Part shown: piece after piece, positions 24,871 through 33,183 of the stretch
Numbering within the stretch: position 1 is the first letter of the stretch
Layout of the letters: each line of letters starts with the position of its first letter
DNA from: JBHJGP01 sp050331695
GTDB lineage: Bacteria > Pseudomonadota > Alphaproteobacteria > Geminicoccales > Geminicoccaceae
Assembly: GCA_050331695.1 (NCBI GenBank)
Contig: JBHJGP010000020.1
Location: 29,667-93,666 of the forward strand
Length of the DNA: 64,000 nt
Direction: 5' to 3'
Made by a program: the position numbers and the translations under genes
Notes under the pieces: model-generated
What the model saw: the letters and a program-made list of their open reading frames with translations, nothing else
Told to the model about the DNA's origin: nothing
The model's database searches: none

Positions 24871-25172
24871 CTGACAACTATGCGGCGCTGACCCGGGGTC
24901 TCAAGATCTTTGTCGTGGTCGCCGGCATTCTTTTGGTTCTAGGCTTCGCTCTCCTAATCTATCTGATCCAGAAGAGGGGCGAGCGCCCATCCGCCGCCGA
25001 CGAGCGCTTGACCGAGACTATGATCGAGGTGCCGGACGGAGCTCGGCTTGTGCAAATGGAGTTGGACGGCCGCCACGCCTTGGTGCTGTTTGAAACGGCG
25101 GGCGGCGATCAATTCCTGAGCCTGATCGATATGCGGAGCGGGGAGCAGGAAAGCCTGGTGCGGCTTCCCTGA
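24846..25172 (+). CDS. Small single-pass membrane protein, function unknown
   Basis: A 108-residue protein with one membrane helix at about residues 20-43 (IFVVVAGILLVLGFALLIYLI), a short basic stretch, and a soluble domain with VPDGARLVQMELDGRHALVLFE. Similar proteins next to rluD occur in other alphaproteobacteria as I recall, but none has a known role. The AAGG ribosome site lies just before two adjacent ATGs. Its first 25 bases overlap the start of rluD on the other strand. The RNA methyltransferase gene follows 20 bases downstream. Confidence 0.75.
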   Translation: MMAAPKSTPDNYAALTRGLKIFVVVAGILLVLGFALLIYLIQKRGERPSAADERLTETMIEVPDGARLVQMELDGRHALVLFETAGGDQFLSLIDMRSGEQESLVRLP

Positions 25173-25192
25173 CGCGCGGGGTCAAAAGGGCC

Positions 25193-26263
25193 ATGGCGGA
25201 GCCGGTCTGCCGCCATTTCGGCGTTTGCGGCGGTTGCCAGCTTCAGGGTCTGGATGCCGCCGATTACGAAAGCCGAAAGCTTGCCAGGCTGGCGCCGGTG
25301 CTGGCACTGAACCCCCAAGCGGTGGCACCCCTGGCGACAAGCCCACCGGGTGTTCGCCGGCGCCTGCGTTTGGGTTTCCAAAGGACCCGCGATCAGGTCC
25401 TTGTCGGCCACCGCCAGGCGAGGTCGAAGAAGATTGTCGATCTGCACGAATGTCCGATCAGCCAGCCGGAGGTCGTCACGATGGTGGGTCGGCTTCGGGA
25501 GTTGCTGAGCGATGAAAGCGTCTGCTGGTCGAAGGGCGAAGTGTCGCTGACGGCGTTCGGCCAAGCCCTCGATGTCGTTATCCTGGCCGAGCCGGAACCC
25601 GACCTGGCGACACGGGAAGCTTTGGCATTGTGGGCGCCGGCCGTGGGTGTCGCGCGGATCGGCTGGCAGCCCTCCCCCACTCACACGGTCGAACTACTTC
25701 TGGAGCTCACAAAACCACGGCTTTCTTATGGATCTCTTGCCGTCATCCCGGCCCTTGGGGGGTTTCTGCAGGCCTCACCTTGGGCCGACGACCGTTTGCG
25801 CGCGATCGTCAGCGAGGCGTTGGAGGGATGCGAGAGCGTCGCCGAGTGCCACGCCGGCACAGGCACCCTGACCCTGGCGTTGTTGAAGGAAGGCAAGCGG
25901 GTCGCGGCCTTCGAGCGGGATGAAAGCGCGCTCAAAGCCCTTGCCGCGCTCAGCCATCCTCGTCTCACTTGGCACCAGGTCGATCTGGAGCGCACGCCTC
26001 CCAAGCCAGGTGAGCTTGAGGGGTTCGACGCGGTGCTGCTCGACCCACCCCGAGCCGGCGCCGAACGATTGTGCCAGAGCCTCGATGAAAGCGGTGTCGA
26101 CCGCATCATCTACGTTTCCTGCGAGCCGAAAACACTCGCCAGAGACGGCTCACGTCTCACCCGGTTCGAACTGACGAAGCTCCAGCCGGTCGATCAGTTT
26201 CTCTACGCCGACCATCTGGAATGCGTTGCCCGTTTCGATCGGGTCCGACCTCTCGGCTCTTGA
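25193..26263 (+). CDS. 23S rRNA/tRNA (uracil-5-)-methyltransferase, RlmC/RlmD (RumA/TrmA) family
   Basis: A 356-residue protein. Cys6, Cys12 and Cys15 (CRHFGVCGGCQ) and Cys87 (DLHECP) form the 4Fe-4S pattern of RumA-type enzymes. There is no TRAM domain, as in short alphaproteobacterial members. AECHAGTGTLTLALL is SAM motif I, DAVLLDPPRAGA is motif IV, and YVSCEPKTLARD holds the catalytic Cys310. It makes 5-methyluridine in RNA; which position cannot be told. The start follows the GGGGTC/AAAAGGG region closely. Confidence 0.87.
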   Translation: MAEPVCRHFGVCGGCQLQGLDAADYESRKLARLAPVLALNPQAVAPLATSPPGVRRRLRLGFQRTRDQVLVGHRQARSKKIVDLHECPISQPEVVTMVGRLRELLSDESVCWSKGEVSLTAFGQALDVVILAEPEPDLATREALALWAPAVGVARIGWQPSPTHTVELLLELTKPRLSYGSLAVIPALGGFLQASPWADDRLRAIVSEALEGCESVAECHAGTGTLTLALLKEGKRVAAFERDESALKALAALSHPRLTWHQVDLERTPPKPGELEGFDAVLLDPPRAGAERLCQSLDESGVDRIIYVSCEPKTLARDGSRLTRFELTKLQPVDQFLYADHLECVARFDRVRPLGS

Positions 26264-26302
26264 TCTCGGCTCTGGGGCTCCCTAAACAACAGCTTCCGTT
26301 TG

Positions 26303-26377
26303 GGCCCCATCGTCTAGCGGTCAGGACGCCGGCCTCTCACGCCGGAAACACGGGTTCGAGTCCCGTTGGGGTCACCA
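26303..26377 (+). tRNA. tRNA-Glu (anticodon CTC)
   Basis: A full cloverleaf of 75 bases including encoded CCA. The acceptor GGCCCCA pairs with TGGGGTC, with one G-T pair. The D arm is TCGTCTAGCGGTCAGGAC. The anticodon stem CCGGC/GCCGG encloses the loop CTCTCAC with anticodon CTC. The T arm is CGGGTTCGAGTCCCG. It resembles standard bacterial tRNA-Glu closely. No integrase or repeated 3' end is found nearby. Confidence 0.97.
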
Positions 26378-26393
26378 GCGCAGTGAATTCGAT

Positions 26394-27194
26394 CTATTGC
26401 GCTTCGGCGTAGGTCTTCAGCGCCGAATAGGTGAAGCTGTAATCCGTATCGGTCAGCGGCTTGTGGCAAGCGAGGCATGACGCGTGGTTCACCTCGTTGT
26501 GTGAGCCGTCCGGCGCGAACACTGCGTAGTTCCAGTCGCCGTTCCTCAGTCGCTCGGGGATCATCTGGCCCCAACCCTCTTGTTTCTCCATGGCGGTGAA
26601 GGCAGCGAGCTCCTCGGCGACGAAATGACCGTCTTCGCCGGTCACGGGATTGCCGTCGCCGTCCATCTGGGCCTTGAAAACTTCGACCAACAGATAGGAG
26701 CCCAGGGGAAAATCACCGCCGTCCCGAACCGCGTCCAGTGCTTCCTGATTGGCCCAGTAGTAGCGCACCTGGCCCCGGTCCTCGAACGAGATGGTGTCGT
26801 AGCGGATGAAGTTTTCCTCGTAATTTTCGGGGAAGCTGACCCGTTCCGTCGTCAGCGCTGGGAGAAGCGCTGAGGTGACGGTGCCAGAAGGCGCACCGGA
26901 AAGGCCCGCATAGTACGCCGCCACGTTGGCGATATCCCCATCCGAAAGCTGGGCCGCGATCGCGTTCATCGATGCGTTCTCGCGGCTGCCGTCGCGAAAC
27001 TGCTCGAGTTGGGCCGCCAGGTAAGCTTCCTTCTGGCCCGCCAGATTGGGAATGTCATCGGCGACGCTGATCCCGTTCTCGCCATGGCAGGCCGCGCAGG
27101 TGCTGGCGACTTCCTTGCCGGCCTCAACGTCGGCGGCAATGGCGGCGGGCGAAATCAAGAGAACCGCGCTGGCGATCGGCATCGCTCGAAACAT
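26394..27194 (-). CDS. Cytochrome c with C-terminal cytochrome P460-like domain
   Basis: A 266-residue periplasmic protein. The signal peptide ends near residue 20 (AAIA|AD). Residues 21-100 are a class I cytochrome c with CAACH (33-37) and the axial Met probably in ENASMNAIA. From about 115 the sequence looks like cytochrome P460 (VRYYWANQEALDAVRDG, LLVEVFKAQMD, GQMIPERLRNGDWNYAVF), ending with a second haem site CLACH (240-244). P460 proteins oxidise hydroxylamine or nitric oxide in known cases. The fusion suggests electron transfer between two haems within one chain. It is divergent from ubiG. Confidence 0.82.
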   Translation of the reverse strand: MFRAMPIASAVLLISPAAIAADVEAGKEVASTCAACHGENGISVADDIPNLAGQKEAYLAAQLEQFRDGSRENASMNAIAAQLSDGDIANVAAYYAGLSGAPSGTVTSALLPALTTERVSFPENYEENFIRYDTISFEDRGQVRYYWANQEALDAVRDGGDFPLGSYLLVEVFKAQMDGDGNPVTGEDGHFVAEELAAFTAMEKQEGWGQMIPERLRNGDWNYAVFAPDGSHNEVNHASCLACHKPLTDTDYSFTYSALKTYAEAQ

Positions 27195-27267
27195 ATCAAG
27201 GCCTCCCGAGCCTCAGTTGATTTTGGCGATCGTCACCGGAGCACTGGCCGCAAGCAATGCGTTATCG

Positions 27268-28008
27268 ATGACATCACGACAGCGTGATCAAGCACCCGCC
27301 ACATCGTCAGAATTGAACGATCTTCGGATCTATGACGACTTCGCCGATCGTTGGTGGAGCGGCTCGGTCGGCTGGCTTCGGACGCTCAACAATATGGTGC
27401 CGGCCAGACTCCGTTATTTCGACGGGGTCATCGGTGATTGGCAGGGCAAGACCGTGCTGGATATCGGTTGTGGCGGCGGCTTCATGGCCGAGGCGCTTGC
27501 CGACAAGGGCGCATCCGTCATTGGGATCGATCCGGCTGAGGATGCCATCCGAGCCGCCCGGGCCCATGCCGATGAGCGAAAGCTGGAAATCGATTACAGG
27601 GTGGGGACGGGGGAGAATCTGCCATTCAATGACGAAAGCTTCGATGCCATCGTCTGCGTCGACGTGTTAGAGCATGTGGCGGACGTGAACCGGGTGATCA
27701 CCGAGGCGGCCCGGGTATCCAAATCCGGAAGTCTGTTTCTGTTCGATACCATCAACCGCAACCCGCTGGCCCGCCTGGTGGCAGTCTTTGCAGCCGAGCG
27801 TGTCTTACGATTGCTGCCCAGGGGCACCCACGACCCTGACAAGTTCATCACGCCCGGCGAACTCAAAACCATGCTCGAGCAGGCGGGATTTTCGGATGTG
27901 AGCTTCGCCGGTCTGGGCCCCACCGGCATCAACCGCCGGTTCGATCTCACCTTCGGCCGGGTGCCGACCACGCTCGTTCAGTATATGGGGCACGGCCGGC
28001 GGGTGTAA
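27268..28008 (+). CDS. ubiG: Ubiquinone biosynthesis O-methyltransferase
   Basis: A 246-residue class I methyltransferase. LRIYDDFADRWWSG is a near-standard UbiG beginning. VLDIGCGGGFMAEAL is motif I, SFDAIVCVDVLEHVADV motif II/III, and RGTHDPDKFITPGEL is the UbiG-specific membrane-lip segment. It ends YMGHGRRV as in many alphaproteobacterial members. It catalyses both O-methylations of ubiquinone synthesis at the inner membrane. The ATG at 27268 gives the usual length but lacks a strong ribosome site; the frame is open further upstream. Confidence 0.88.
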   Translation: MTSRQRDQAPATSSELNDLRIYDDFADRWWSGSVGWLRTLNNMVPARLRYFDGVIGDWQGKTVLDIGCGGGFMAEALADKGASVIGIDPAEDAIRAARAHADERKLEIDYRVGTGENLPFNDESFDAIVCVDVLEHVADVNRVITEAARVSKSGSLFLFDTINRNPLARLVAVFAAERVLRLLPRGTHDPDKFITPGELKTMLEQAGFSDVSFAGLGPTGINRRFDLTFGRVPTTLVQYMGHGRRV

Positions 28009-28017
28009 GCGGTCCGC

Positions 28018-29091
28018 TCACGCCGGCGCCTCGTCGAGAACCTCGCTCATCGGATTCCAGTCGAAATCGGCGCGAACGATGCCGTGATCATTGGCGCCGA
28101 TCTTCGAGCGTTCTCTCTTACTGTCCAGAACCAGGTGATCAGTCACCACGGTCATCTCTCGGAACGACCACAGCCGGTTTGCAGCGTGGTCGTAAAAAGC
28201 GTCCGAGACCAGGATGTGATCGAGGCTCTCCATCTTTTCTTTGTAGATGTGGGTGAAATAGACATGGCGGAGCGAGCGAAGCTGCTGCAGCCGCTCGACC
28301 GAATAAAGCCCGCGATCCGAGCGGGAACCAGCGCGGCTCTTCTCGAAAAACCGGTAGCCCGGATCGCCGCTCAACAGCTCGGTCGAAATTGACAGGCTGC
28401 CGTCATTAAGATCGCCCATGACGACGAACGGCGCGTCGTTGCCCTTCATCTCAGTGTCCAGAATGGCGCGCAGCGCTCCCGCCTCGGCGATCCGGCGGAT
28501 ATGGCTGACGACGCTCTGGGCAATGCCGTAGTGATTGTCCTGCACGGCCGGCGTGTTGGCGTGGCGACGGAGACGCGTTGGGCCCTTGGATTTGAAATGA
28601 GCCACGTAGACGGTGATCGGCGGCGGCTTGGGTCTGCGCCCCCGGGGTTGGATCGTCACCTTCAGCGGCGGGCGGGAGAATTGTGAAATGGTGACCGACA
28701 CCATCTCATGGGGCTCGCGCGCCTCCTTCAGCTCCTCGAAACGGGCGTCTTCGGGGAACGCTTCGATCCACAGAGGCTCGCTGGCGATCAACCCTTTTCT
28801 GGCCGCGAGCGCGACCTGAATGGTGGCGGGATCCTGGTCGCGGGCGAGGATCTCGTAACCGTCCGCGAGGCCGGCCCGTTCGAAGATCCGCTCCAGCGCC
28901 TCCCGGCGCCAGCACTCTTGAAAGCCGATGACGTCGGCATCGGCCTCGATGAGCTGCCTGGCGGACCAATCAAGCTTGCGTTCGAACTCGTCGTTCGTCC
29001 AACCGTCGCGGTCTGAGTAGATTTGTTCGCCGGGTAGGTGGAGATTGTAGAGATTGAACGTGGCGAAGGAGATGTCGCGGCTGTTGGCCAT
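28018..29091 (-). CDS. Endonuclease/exonuclease/phosphatase family protein
   Basis: A 357-residue protein of the DNase I-like (EEP) fold. The N-terminal SFATFNLYNLH and ADVIGFQECWR supply the metal-binding Asn and Glu. VYVAHFKSKG and FVVMGDLNDG give the catalytic His and Asp-x-Asn. SLDHILVSD and VVTDHLVLD, with the final His, follow. The fold cuts phosphodiesters or phosphomonoesters of nucleic acids, lipids or sugars; the substrate is not readable. It lies 30 bases after the TIM-barrel gene on the same strand, and the pair sits beside the phosphonate cluster. Confidence 0.85.
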   Translation of the reverse strand: MANSRDISFATFNLYNLHLPGEQIYSDRDGWTNDEFERKLDWSARQLIEADADVIGFQECWRREALERIFERAGLADGYEILARDQDPATIQVALAARKGLIASEPLWIEAFPEDARFEELKEAREPHEMVSVTISQFSRPPLKVTIQPRGRRPKPPPITVYVAHFKSKGPTRLRRHANTPAVQDNHYGIAQSVVSHIRRIAEAGALRAILDTEMKGNDAPFVVMGDLNDGSLSISTELLSGDPGYRFFEKSRAGSRSDRGLYSVERLQQLRSLRHVYFTHIYKEKMESLDHILVSDAFYDHAANRLWSFREMTVVTDHLVLDSKRERSKIGANDHGIVRADFDWNPMSEVLDEAPA

Positions 29092-29121
29092 GAGCTGCCC
29101 CTGGGCTTTTGAACAGGCCTT

Positions 29122-30048
29122 TCAGGCGGCGGCGGACGACGCGACCGCGCTCTTGTTGGCAAGCTCGAGGTAGGTCTGGGCGCCGGCGGCGATATCGTCG
29201 AGCGCGCCCCAGTGGCGCTCGCCGATCTCCAGGATCATCACGGACCCGGAGCGACAACTGAGATTGGCGAACAATTCATGCCAGTCGATGTTGCCCCATC
29301 CGGGGGGCAGATGCAGATCGCCCATGCCGAAAGCGATGCGCTCTGATTCCGAGAAGTGCCGGGCCAGGGTGTTCGGCCTTCCGAAACTGTCGTGAACGTG
29401 GATATGGCCGGCGACCGGCGCGAAGGCCCGGACGGCATCCTCGAGATCGCGGCCCAAGAGGGTCGCCATGATGTAACAATGGCTGAAGTCGAGCGTGCCG
29501 CACAGGTTGGGGTGGTCGAGGCTGGCGATCCGCATCGCCAGGTGCCAGGGGTCGGGGGTATAAAAGGCGTGGGATTCCGTGAACAGCGTTTCGACCGCCA
29601 CCCTCATGCCGAGTTCGGCGGCCTGATCGGCCAGGGTGAGCAGCGCTTCGTCTTCCAAAGCTTCAAGACGCGCGATCGCTTCGTCATCCTGGCGATCGAC
29701 GAAACCCGGATGATGAACCATGACGCTGGCACCGACGTCGCCGCCGAGCTCAAGCATCGACCGCGCAACCTGAAGATGTAGCTCTCGGTGATCCTCATCC
29801 ATGAAATTGGCGCCGAGCGCGCCGTGGATCGTATATTGGAGGCGATGGCGCGAGCAGATCCGCTCCAGCATCCGACGGCGGTGAGGCAGAATTCGTCCGC
29901 CGCTCAAAATGTCGGCATCGCTGAGGCGCAACTCGGCGTGACTGGCGCCCGCTTGCTCGATCCGGGAAAGCGCGTCATCCAATCCCGACAGATCGGGTTC
30001 GCCGCCAATGGTGCTGAAGCCAAACCCGGCCAGGAGATGATGTTCCAT
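29122..30048 (-). CDS. Sugar phosphate isomerase/epimerase family (AP endonuclease 2-type TIM barrel)
   Basis: A 308-residue Xylose_isom-like TIM barrel. Metal-site segments are visible in order: YTIHGALG, SVMVHHPGFVD, RVAVETLFTE, CGTLDFSHCY, GHIHVHDSFG and VMILEIG. These are the His/Glu/Asp ligands of the family. No close functional match is recognisable. It lies 115 bases downstream of phnF on the same strand and 30 bases before the EEP-fold gene. It could act on a sugar phosphate released during phosphonate breakdown, but this is position-based inference only. Confidence 0.82.
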   Translation of the reverse strand: MEHHLLAGFGFSTIGGEPDLSGLDDALSRIEQAGASHAELRLSDADILSGGRILPHRRRMLERICSRHRLQYTIHGALGANFMDEDHRELHLQVARSMLELGGDVGASVMVHHPGFVDRQDDEAIARLEALEDEALLTLADQAAELGMRVAVETLFTESHAFYTPDPWHLAMRIASLDHPNLCGTLDFSHCYIMATLLGRDLEDAVRAFAPVAGHIHVHDSFGRPNTLARHFSESERIAFGMGDLHLPPGWGNIDWHELFANLSCRSGSVMILEIGERHWGALDDIAAGAQTYLELANKSAVASSAAA

Positions 30049-30163
30049 GGGTGTCCGTTTCTGGTGAACTTCAACTTAAACGTTAGATCCGCCTCCTGAA
30101 TCTATGCTGTTATCTCAACTGTGTGACAGCAATTCGACAGGTTTTAGGTAAGACTCGTTCTCA

Positions 30164-30928
30164 TCAAGTCTCTAGTTTGAGTTGAACGCGCTGGCCGGCG
30201 AAGGCGGCAATTCCGAACTTGACCGGCTTCTGGTGCGCGTCGACATCCACCGCCTCGGTGACCAAAACTGGCTGTCCAGGCGCTTGTTTCAGCTTCATGG
30301 CCTCTTCGGAGGTGGGCAGACGGGTCATCACCTGGGTTTGGTCCCGGCGATAATCGCCGACACCGCATGCGGCGAGCGCTTCGCTGTACCGTCCACGAGC
30401 TGACAAGCTTTCCATCAGCCCGGAAATCACCGGGAAAAAGCTGGTTGAACAGCAGATCGGGACATTATCCGCATAGCCGACCGATCGGCTGCGGATGACG
30501 TTCGCGCCCGGATCCATCCGCAGCATCGACGCTACCCGCTCGTCGGCGGCGACGCTTTCGACCTCCAGAAGCGTGGTCGTGGGCTCCAACCCCTGGGCTA
30601 AAAGATTGCCCGAAAAACTGGTGCGCCGGGTCACGGCATAATCCACTACGAGGTCCTGGGCAAAGATCCCCCGGCCTTGCTCCACACGGACCAAACCCCG
30701 GCTCGCCAACTGGCCGACCGCTCTTCGAACGGTGTGGCGATTGACGCCGAACCGCTTCGCCAGCCGATGCTCACCGGGCAGTTTTTCGCCGGGGCGGTAG
30801 ACGCCAGCCTCGAGATCTTCCGCCAGCCTCGTTTCGATTTGATGCCAGAGTGCGACCCCATCCCGCGCAAGAGGTCCACGCGTATCCTGCGAATTGGGAG
30901 GTAACGCGGGAAAGTCAGAAACTGTCAT
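30164..30928 (-). CDS. phnF: Phosphonate metabolism transcriptional regulator PhnF (GntR/HutC family)
   Basis: A 254-residue regulator. Residues 25-95 form the GntR winged helix (ALWHQIETRLAEDLEAGVY, then RFGVNRHTVRRAVGQLASRG). Residues 110-250 are a UTRA ligand-binding domain (DYAVTRRTSFSGNLLAQG, VIRSRSVGYADNVPICCSTS). The PhnF type is recognised by the TRRTSFS segment and by the divergent phn operon. It probably represses phnG-onward by binding the palindrome in the 84-base gap. Confidence 0.92.
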   Translation of the reverse strand: MTVSDFPALPPNSQDTRGPLARDGVALWHQIETRLAEDLEAGVYRPGEKLPGEHRLAKRFGVNRHTVRRAVGQLASRGLVRVEQGRGIFAQDLVVDYAVTRRTSFSGNLLAQGLEPTTTLLEVESVAADERVASMLRMDPGANVIRSRSVGYADNVPICCSTSFFPVISGLMESLSARGRYSEALAACGVGDYRRDQTQVMTRLPTSEEAMKLKQAPGQPVLVTEAVDVDAHQKPVKFGIAAFAGQRVQLKLET

Positions 30929-30976
30929 CGGCCTGTCCTTTACCCGTGCTAAGTGACGGGGTACTATGTTCTATGT

Positions 30977-30986
30977 TGTCTAGACA
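30977..30986. promoter_or_regulatory. Probable PhnF operator palindrome
   Basis: TGTCTAGACA is a perfect 10-bp palindrome in the 84-base gap between phnF and phnG. It matches the TnTAnACA-type core known for PhnF regulators. A second perfect palindrome, ACAAATTTGT (30992-31001), follows with centres 15 bp apart and ends just before the phnG ribosome site. Binding at either would block phnG transcription. Confidence 0.65.
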
Positions 30987-31012
30987 TCTACACAAATTTG
31001 TCCAATGGAGCA

Positions 31013-31474
31013 ATGACAACCCAGATGATCGAGAAGCGGCAAAGCTGGTTACGGGTCCTGGTCCTAAGCCCAACTTCCAGTCTCGAAAACGCGCTGGCCA
31101 GTGTCGCCCCCTACGCCCTGGAGGAGCCCGACATCACCGTGCTCAGGGCCCCGGAGATCGGAATGGTCATGGCCCGCGGCCGCATGGGCGGAACAGGTGC
31201 CGCCTTCAATATGGGCGAGGTTTCGGTAACCCGCTGCGCGGTCGCCGATCGCCAGGGACGGGTCGGCCAGAGCTATGTGATGGGCCGGGACAAGAGGAAA
31301 GCCGAGTTGGTGGCACGGCTCGATCTTTTTCTTCAGGATCCCGCGCATCAAGAGCGGCTGTGGCGCGATGTGGTGGAACCGCTGGCGAAAGAGCTGGATG
31401 CGTCGGCCACCGATCTCTCCCGGAAAGCGGCCGCAACCAGAGTTGAATTCTTCACCATGGCCCGCGGCTCATGA
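31013..31474 (+). CDS. phnG: C-P lyase core complex subunit PhnG
   Basis: A 153-residue protein of normal PhnG length. Family pieces are RQSWLRVLVLSP, GMVMARGRMGGTGAAFNMGEVSVTRC and VGQSYVMGRDKRKAE. PhnG, H, I and J form the membrane-independent core that builds ribose-methylphosphonate triphosphate and splits the C-P bond. GGAG lies only two bases before the chosen ATG. The next in-frame ATG at 31025 is the alternative but would be too far from the site. The stop overlaps phnH (ATGA). Confidence 0.94.
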   Translation: MTTQMIEKRQSWLRVLVLSPTSSLENALASVAPYALEEPDITVLRAPEIGMVMARGRMGGTGAAFNMGEVSVTRCAVADRQGRVGQSYVMGRDKRKAELVARLDLFLQDPAHQERLWRDVVEPLAKELDASATDLSRKAAATRVEFFTMARGS

Positions 31475-32073
31475 GCGGCGCGCCCCATTTAGTCCCTGGC
31501 TTCGCTGACCCGGTTCTCGACAGCCAGGCGGTCTTCCGATCTGTTCTGACGGCGCTGAGCGAGCCCGGTCGGGTGATGACGGCGCTGAATACGCCACGCG
31601 AGGCGCCCCCGCCGGTGTCGCCGATCGCTTACGCGGCAATTCTGATGCTCTGCGACACGGATACACCACTCTGGCTGGACACGGTCTCGAACCAATCCTT
31701 GGTCCGGGAAACGATTGCTTTCCATACGGGCGCGCCGACCACCCGCGATCCGGCGAAAGCCATCTTCGCGCTCGTTCAGGAACCGGTATCGATGCCTCCT
31801 CTCGAGGCGTTCTGCCAGGGGATTGCCGAATATCCCGACCGCTCCACGACCCTCATCATCCAAGTCAAGGGTTTCGAACGCGACGTAGGCCCACGCTGGC
31901 GAGGTCCCGGCATCCAGACCAGCACCAGGCTCCAGGTCAACGGTTTGCCGCCTGCGTTCTGGCGCCAGTGGCGGAACAATCACGACCAGTATCCCCTTGG
32001 GGTCGACATCCTTTTCGTGGCTGGGAACCTGCTGGTGGGCCTTCCTCGCTCGACCCATATCGAGGATGCGTGA
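31471..32073 (+). CDS. phnH: C-P lyase core complex subunit PhnH
   Basis: A 200-residue protein typical of PhnH. The N-terminus has PGFADPVLDSQAVFRSVLTAL and SEPGRVMTAL. Later come AAILMLCDTDTPLWLD and GIQTSTRLQVNGLPPAFWRQW, then PLGVDILFVAGNLLVGLPRST at the C-terminus. It has a PLP-transferase-like fold without the cofactor and dimerises at the centre of the core complex. The start overlaps the phnG stop, and phnI begins three bases after its own stop. Confidence 0.94.
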   Translation: MSGAPHLVPGFADPVLDSQAVFRSVLTALSEPGRVMTALNTPREAPPPVSPIAYAAILMLCDTDTPLWLDTVSNQSLVRETIAFHTGAPTTRDPAKAIFALVQEPVSMPPLEAFCQGIAEYPDRSTTLIIQVKGFERDVGPRWRGPGIQTSTRLQVNGLPPAFWRQWRNNHDQYPLGVDILFVAGNLLVGLPRSTHIEDA

Positions 32074-32076
32074 GCC

Positions 32077-33183
32077 ATGTACGTCGCGGTCAAAGGCGGT
32101 GAGAAGGCGATCGAGAACGCACACAAGTGGCTTGCGGAAACCCGCCGGGGTGATCCTGCCGTCGCCGAACTGTCCCTCGATCAGATCCAAGCACAGCTGA
32201 GGCTATCGCTTCAGCGGATCATGAACGAGGGCTCGCTCTATGATCCTGAACTGGCGGCGCTGGCGATCAAGCAGGCCATGGGTGACCTGATCGAAGCCGC
32301 CTTCCTGCTTCGGGCCTATCGGACCACCCTACCTCGTTTCGGCTATGCCGAGCCTTTCAACACAGACGCTATGGTGATCAAACGGCGGATTTCAGCGACC
32401 TACAAGGATCTTCCCGGAGGTCAGGTCCTGGGCCCCACCTTCGACTACACCCATCGCCTTCTCGATTTCATGTTGGCGGCCGAGGGCGAGATACCATCGA
32501 AAGCGCGTCTCGCCGACGAACCCCTACCGGGCGACGTCCCCCACGTGCTGGCCCTTCTCGACGATGAAGGGTTGATGCAGCCCGAGATGGCGGAGGATGG
32601 TGAAGGTTACGTCATTCCAGACGTTACCCGGGAGCCGCTTTTGTTTCCGGCGGAAAGAGCGACGCGGCTGCAAACGCTTGCTCGGGGCGATGAGGGGTTC
32701 TTGCTGGCGCTCGGCTACTCGACCCAGCGTGGTTTCGGCACGACCCACCCCTTCGTCGGCGAGCTCCGCGTCGGTCTGGTCGAGCTGGCCTTTACCCCGG
32801 AAGATTTGGGCTTTTCGATCGTCATCGGCCAGATCGAGATCACAGAGTGCGAGATGGTCAATCAGTTTGCTGGCTCGAAGACCGAGCCGGCGCAGTTCAC
32901 CCGGGGCTACGGGCTCGTCTTCGGCCATGGCGAGCGCAAGGCAATGGCCATGGCATTGGTCGATCGGGCACTGCGCAACAAGGACAAACTGGGAGAAACC
33001 GGCGCGCCGGCGGAAGACGAGGAATTCGTGCTCTATCACGCGGACAATGTCCAGGCGAGCGGCTTTGTCGAGCACCTGAAACTGCCGCACTATGTCGATT
33101 TTCAGGGTGAGCTCGACAATATCCGACATCTACGCAAAGCCGCAGGCGCTGAACTAGACCGCCAGGCAGAGGCCGCCGAATGA
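32077..33183 (+). CDS. phnI: C-P lyase subunit PhnI, ribose-triphosphate phosphonate transferase
   Basis: A 368-residue protein. It opens MYVAVKGGEKAIENAHKW, the family start, and has RRISATYKDLPGGQVLGPTFDYTHRLLDF, GYSTQRGFGTTHPFVGELR and FGHGERKAMAMALVDRAL. With G, H and L, PhnI replaces the adenine of ATP with the phosphonate to give an alkylphosphonate ribose triphosphate. Its GTP/ATP nucleosidase activity is known from E. coli. The stop overlaps the phnJ start (ATGA). Confidence 0.95.
   Translation: MYVAVKGGEKAIENAHKWLAETRRGDPAVAELSLDQIQAQLRLSLQRIMNEGSLYDPELAALAIKQAMGDLIEAAFLLRAYRTTLPRFGYAEPFNTDAMVIKRRISATYKDLPGGQVLGPTFDYTHRLLDFMLAAEGEIPSKARLADEPLPGDVPHVLALLDDEGLMQPEMAEDGEGYVIPDVTREPLLFPAERATRLQTLARGDEGFLLALGYSTQRGFGTTHPFVGELRVGLVELAFTPEDLGFSIVIGQIEITECEMVNQFAGSKTEPAQFTRGYGLVFGHGERKAMAMALVDRALRNKDKLGETGAPAEDEEFVLYHADNVQASGFVEHLKLPHYVDFQGELDNIRHLRKAAGAELDRQAEAAE

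Noticed and set aside
26303..26377. tRNA-Glu as an attachment site for an integrated element
   Set aside because: No integrase gene and no repeated copy of the tRNA 3' end are seen in the surrounding sequence; neighbours are ordinary chromosomal genes.
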